From CAYUNT01 sp964446285 (GTDB taxonomy: Bacteria; Sumerlaeota; Sumerlaeia; SLMS01; CAYUNT01): DNA of 45,431 nt. Both the position numbers and the translations under genes were made by a program. How positions within the stretch are numbered: the first letter of the stretch is position 1; every line of letters begins with the position of its first letter. Of this stretch, positions 42,226 to 45,431 are shown piece by piece. The stretch covers positions 1 to 45,431 of the forward strand of contig CAYUNT010000009.1 of assembly GCA_964446285.1 (NCBI GenBank), read 5' to 3'. The notes beneath the pieces are model-generated. The model saw only the letters and a list, made by a program, of their open reading frames with translations. It had not been told where the DNA came from and did not search any database.

Positions 42226-44190
42226 TCACTGAAATTTCTCATCTTTTGGATGTCCTTTGGGGTTGGGCGCTTGAATGCCTCGCCCAATCAGCCAGTATTG
42301 CTTAATCCCCATGCGCGGTTTCCCCAGAATAACCATATCTGTAGCGGCCTTTTTTTCAGTTTTATCTCGAATATTACTGGGCACAATGGCTAGCACCGGT
42401 TCGGGGGCCGTCCGGAAGGCCCGGTTCCATTGCCAAGTGTCGCGGATTACTTGGATGCGGTCTGGCGGAACATCGAGCTTCCAGGCCAGAAGCCAGGCAA
42501 GTTCCGGCTGGCGTAAAATCCATTGGGTGTCTGCGCGCAAGGCATAGGGGCGAGCCTGTTCCACGACTGCCCGCCCCGATAAAAACGGGTCCACCAAAGG
42601 AACCGCCACTTCGCCTCCCAAGGCGAGCGCCAGCCATCCAAACGCCGCGACGCCCAGCGGCGCTCCGGCCAGCCCGGCTCCAAGCCGGCTGCCTCGCCAC
42701 AGCAATCGGATGCCCAGGGCCAGCGTGGCGGCGGCGAATACCCAAAGCGCCAGGTGGTCCGCCGTGGAGAGTTTCCTCATGCTCATGCTCAGCGGGCCAA
42801 TTTCACTGTCTTTGGATAAGTGAAAGGCAATTTGTGGGATGATCCATGAATGGGCGGCGGCGGCGGAGGAGGCGAGAAAAAGAAGCCCCGCCGCAACAAT
42901 TCGCGCGGCCGCGTCGAGGCGCACGGCCCATTGAAGGCTTCTGGATTTGCCGTTTGGCTCCGCTGCTCCTGCGCCCAGGGCGCTTGCCGCATATTCGCTG
43001 GCGATCAGAAGCGCCGCCGCCGGAAACGCGGACATGATATAAGGGCTTCGTTTGCCTGACATGGCCGAATGAAAAATGAATATGCCGAAAAACCACGCCA
43101 GCAAAAAGAAGTCCAGCGGATGCTCGCGCGCCAGCACGCGAATGCGCCGCCATGCCGCGCCGAAACATCCGCCCCATCCCGCCGCCACGCCCGCGGAGGC
43201 ATCTGAATGCGCCACTTTATCCGGCTCAGCGGCGCATCCGCGCCCCAGGCGGCCCGCCATCAGAGCCAGCGCCGCCGGGAATAACAACGAGGCAGGGAAA
43301 AAGTCGCGCCAGAACGTCAGCGAAAAAAGCCAGAATGGTTCCGGGTGCGACCATGACCTGGCGGCGTATCCAAATCCATGAATTCCTGCCTGGCGCAGGA
43401 TGGGCTGCGCGCCCACTTCCCGCGCCGCGATTCCAAGCCAGATCAGGCAAATCGCGAGACTGGCGCCCGCGGCTCCCAGATATAGGCCCCAGGTTTTTCG
43501 CGGCAGCGGCACTCCAATCACCCAGGCCGCCGCCAGAGCCGCCAAGGGCAGCGCCAAACCCACCGGACCTTTTGTGAAAACGGCAGCTGCGACACATGCA
43601 ACGAAGGCAATCCCGCGCCCACATCCCCAGCGGCCCGCATCCACTGCCCCGGCAGCCGCCAGCAGCGCGCTCACTATCAGCAGCGAATAAAACGGGTCCA
43701 CAGCCACCGAGGTGGCCAGTCCGCCCGGCAGCATGGCCACGCACCAGAGCAACCCCGCCGCAAGCCCTGCCGTTCTCCCGAAGCGCCGCGCCCCGAATTG
43801 TAAAACAAGCAGTCCGATGGCAAGCGTGGAAAGCATGCTCAACAAGCGAGGCGTGAATTCATTCGCCCCGCCCGCGAGTTTCATCAATCCCGCGCTTGCC
43901 CAAAAATAAAGCGGTCCTTTGTCCGGGTAATAATCGCCAAGCAAACGCAAGACGAACCAGTTTTTGCTCCCGAGAAGTTCGCGAGCCACCTGCGCCCAGC
44001 GAACCTCGTCAAAATGCCACAGTTCGCGCCCGTATAAGGCGGGAACCCAGGCCGCCAGCGCCACTACGGCCAGCCAGATGGCGCCGCTCCACGGGAATTC
44101 TCCCTGCGAGGCGGCGTGTTGTGCGGAAGCGCGCAAACTTTCCGGCGCGCCCGCGGCTCTGGAATCCGGCGCGGAAATGTTGGGGATCAT
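42226..44190 (-). CDS. ArnT/PMT-like (GT39/GT83) membrane glycosyltransferase
   Basis: A 654-residue polytopic inner-membrane enzyme. After about 45 hydrophilic residues the first helix leads into a periplasmic loop with WHFDEVRWAQVARELL, which holds the Asp-Glu acceptor site of the family, and DKGPLYFW, the counterpart of KPPLYFW in ArnT. Multiple helices follow, then a C-terminal soluble region (about 540-654) with no recognised motif. Such enzymes transfer a sugar from a polyprenyl phosphate carrier to lipid A or protein. The sugar cannot be told. It may follow rsmE in a unit (71-nt gap), but a hairpin lies between them. Confidence 0.88.
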   Translation of the reverse strand: MIPNISAPDSRAAGAPESLRASAQHAASQGEFPWSGAIWLAVVALAAWVPALYGRELWHFDEVRWAQVARELLGSKNWFVLRLLGDYYPDKGPLYFWASAGLMKLAGGANEFTPRLLSMLSTLAIGLLVLQFGARRFGRTAGLAAGLLWCVAMLPGGLATSVAVDPFYSLLIVSALLAAAGAVDAGRWGCGRGIAFVACVAAAVFTKGPVGLALPLAALAAAWVIGVPLPRKTWGLYLGAAGASLAICLIWLGIAAREVGAQPILRQAGIHGFGYAARSWSHPEPFWLFSLTFWRDFFPASLLFPAALALMAGRLGRGCAAEPDKVAHSDASAGVAAGWGGCFGAAWRRIRVLAREHPLDFFLLAWFFGIFIFHSAMSGKRSPYIMSAFPAAALLIASEYAASALGAGAAEPNGKSRSLQWAVRLDAAARIVAAGLLFLASSAAAAHSWIIPQIAFHLSKDSEIGPLSMSMRKLSTADHLALWVFAAATLALGIRLLWRGSRLGAGLAGAPLGVAAFGWLALALGGEVAVPLVDPFLSGRAVVEQARPYALRADTQWILRQPELAWLLAWKLDVPPDRIQVIRDTWQWNRAFRTAPEPVLAIVPSNIRDKTEKKAATDMVILGKPRMGIKQYWLIGRGIQAPNPKGHPKDEKFQ

Positions 44191-44229
44191 GGACTATCCG
44201 AACATGCAAAAAACGAATCTAAGCCTGCT

Positions 44230-44259
44230 CTAGGCTGGCCTCAACAAAGGCCAGCAGGT
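44230..44259 (-). terminator. Possible terminator hairpin after rsmE
   Basis: GCTGGCC (44234-44240) pairs with GGCCAGC (44249-44255) across an 8-nt loop, and outer CCTGC/GCAGG bases can extend it with a bulge. On the minus strand it lies a few bases after the rsmE stop and a T-rich stretch (TTCGTTTTTTG) occurs about 20 nt further on. The distance to the T-run weakens the terminator call. Confidence 0.4.
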
Positions 44260-44261
44260 TC

Positions 44262-45344
44262 TTATTCCCCCCGGGAATCCAGGGCAAGACAGAATGTAGT
44301 CATGGCGCAAGCAGCGGCCGTGGGCACTCGCAGCACATGGAGGGCCATGCGAACGCACGGAATTCCCCGCGCGTGGGCCAATTCCAACTCCGCGGGCGAA
44401 AATCCGCCCTCCGGGCCAATCGCAACAACAATGCGCGACATCCCGCGCACCGGCAATTCGCGCACCGGTAATTCAAAATCTGGCCGCAAACCTCCGGTGG
44501 CTTGGACGTCTCGTCCAAGATTCTCTTGCTGGCTTTCGGACAGGCTCTTGGGAGCGCCATGCGCCTCGCATCCGCGCTGGTTGTTCATCCTCCAGCGTTG
44601 GACGGCCTCAAAAAGCCATGCGGCTTCCTTTTGCTTCCCTGCTTGCGCCTCCGCGTCCGTGCTCAGAACTGCGTCCGGTTCCGGCGAGGCGATCCAGATG
44701 CCCCGGGGCGGTTGGACCGAATCGGCCGGCATAGGCTCGCCCGGCGGCGCTTGAATCGCCTGCCCGGCGGCGCCCGGCGGAGGCCCAATCTCCGCCTCGA
44801 TCCACTCGGCAAAGGTTCGCGGCGGCAGGATGCGTGGAGAAATCCGGCGTCCGGATTGTTTCGATGCCGATTCGGCCACGCGCCGCCAGCGTTCGATTTT
44901 TTTCTCGATGTCGCCCGCGCCACCCAGGCGGATTACGCCCCGCTCGCAAACAAGAGGGAGGATTTCGTCCGCGCCCAGTTCCGCCAGGTGCTCGATGGCC
45001 AGTTCAAAAGCGCCGCCTCGGGCTAGCGAAAGCGCCACTGCCTTGACAACGCCAGTTGCTCCGCCGCCACCGCCATTCGCCTCTCTCGCCCCGCTAGTTT
45101 TTTCATCTCCTGGCGATGGCACATTGAATTGCCGCGACTCCAACTCGATCAGCGCGCCCTCGGGATCGGCCTCGACGACGCGCCCGAGCCACTCGTCGCC
45201 GTTACCGGGAAGCACAAGCACGCGGTCTCCGGCCTTGCGTCGCAGAACCACGGCCAAATGGCGGCTTTCGCGTGCATCGAGCCGGATGCGATCGCCGGCG
45301 CGGGCGCGGGCGGCTTGGGAACATGTGAATCGGGGAAGGCGCAT
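44262..45344 (-). CDS. rsmE: 16S rRNA m3U1498 methyltransferase RsmE, enlarged
   Basis: A SPOUT-fold enzyme that methylates U1498 of 16S rRNA. The N-terminal PUA-like part (1-75) and the HLAELGADEILPLVCERGVIR, RWRRVAESASKQSGR and VVAIGPEGGFSPAELELA motifs identify it. At 360 residues it is about 110-120 longer than the usual 240-250. Extra sequence lies in the middle and before the IGPEGG motif. Within it are a palindromic repeat translated as NLGRDVQATG and a tandem 15-bp duplication giving ELPVRELPVR. The C-terminal motif, normally LRTETA, reads LRVPTA. Reading frame and core motifs remain intact, so it may work despite the inserts. Confidence 0.88.
   Translation of the reverse strand: MRLPRFTCSQAARARAGDRIRLDARESRHLAVVLRRKAGDRVLVLPGNGDEWLGRVVEADPEGALIELESRQFNVPSPGDEKTSGAREANGGGGGATGVVKAVALSLARGGAFELAIEHLAELGADEILPLVCERGVIRLGGAGDIEKKIERWRRVAESASKQSGRRISPRILPPRTFAEWIEAEIGPPPGAAGQAIQAPPGEPMPADSVQPPRGIWIASPEPDAVLSTDAEAQAGKQKEAAWLFEAVQRWRMNNQRGCEAHGAPKSLSESQQENLGRDVQATGGLRPDFELPVRELPVRGMSRIVVAIGPEGGFSPAELELAHARGIPCVRMALHVLRVPTAAACAMTTFCLALDSRGE
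44445..44474. repeat. Tandem 15-bp duplication inside rsmE
   Basis: GCGCACCGGCAATTC at 44445-44459 is followed by GCGCACCGGTAATTC at 44460-44474, one base different. It encodes duplicated ELPVR in RsmE and keeps the frame. Confidence 0.85.
44492..44522. repeat. Dispersed palindromic element inside rsmE
   Basis: The perfect 8-bp stem CTTGGACG (44501-44508), loop TCT, CGTCCAAG (44512-44519) with flanking CCGGTGG. It is identical over the hairpin to the kdsA copy and translated in the same frame as NLGRDVQATG. Confidence 0.9.
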
Positions 45345-45357
45345 AGGGTGGAGGGGT

Positions 45358-45430
45358 GTTGTGGGTTGTGGGTTGTGGGTTGTGAGTTGTGAGTTGTGGG
45401 TTGTGGGTTGTGGGTTGTGAGTTGTGGGTA
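45358..45430. repeat. Heptamer tandem repeat (GGTTGTG/AGTTGTG)
   Basis: About ten near-perfect 7-bp units run to the window edge, so the array may continue beyond it. It lies upstream of rsmE. Similar units occur at 33284-33313 and, inverted, at 42084-42123. Confidence 0.9.
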
Positions 45431-45431
45431 G

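Overview
The window reads as chromosomal DNA of a diderm (outer-membrane) bacterium. It has a Kdo-8-phosphate synthase (kdsA), a GHMP sugar kinase of the heptose/LPS type, and an Mla-type phospholipid transport set (MCE protein, ATPase, permease). GC-rich third positions, very large exported LamG/FG-GAP proteins, a four-helix-bundle 'suffix' protein and many short dispersed repeats recall PVC-group and neighbouring candidate phyla (Planctomycetota, Verrucomicrobiota, Sumerlaeota, Hydrogenedentota). The phylum cannot be fixed from sequence reading alone. No rRNA, tRNA, phage, IS transposase or CRISPR array was recognised.

Region 1 (about 450-18621, + strand) is the most unusual part: four consecutive exported proteins, probably one transcription unit. 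They are a lipase-like alpha/beta hydrolase, an unrecognised 620-residue secreted protein, a 4613-residue giant, and a 203-residue protein with one dockerin-like calcium loop. The giant carries ELW-type repeats, three LamG jellyrolls, a DUF1349-like sandwich and seven FG-GAP repeats. Its C-terminal third combines long helices, a Gly/Ala-rich hydrophobic segment and a beta domain, which recalls TcA subunits of Tc toxins. A convergent gene (18671-20794) encodes a secreted BNR/sialidase-fold protein with a Pro/Glu/Ser/Thr-rich tail.

Region 2 (20986-25680) holds a small membrane-anchored coiled-coil protein, a dihydropyrimidinase, a 58-residue 2[4Fe-4S] ferredoxin, a GHMP kinase and a four-helix-bundle suffix protein bracketed by 9-bp-period repeats.

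Region 3 (25784-34138, all - strand) contains two runs. In transcription order the first is MlaE, MlaF, MlaD. The second is an MNT/HEPN toxin-antitoxin pair, a GNAT acetyltransferase, a 12-TM membrane protein, KdsA and TsaD, with 4-bp ATGA overlaps joining the last three.

Region 4 (34454-45344) holds a queuosine-precursor-type transporter, a degenerate phosphodiester-glycosidase-like protein with a discoidin-like tail, a CysQ-type phosphatase with a small ferredoxin, a USP/antiporter-PTS-IIA pair, an ArnT/GT39-like membrane glycosyltransferase and an enlarged RsmE.

Short repeats are scattered throughout: a palindromic hairpin element in four copies, a 9-bp GTCCCATAN tandem in four places, GGTTGTG heptamers, CAGTGGG-type repeats and a CTTCTTNGNGTCTTTGTG repeat. 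Several lie in frame inside coding sequences (rsmE, kdsA N-terminus, the glycosidase-like gene, the 12-TM protein), much as Rickettsia palindromic elements do.
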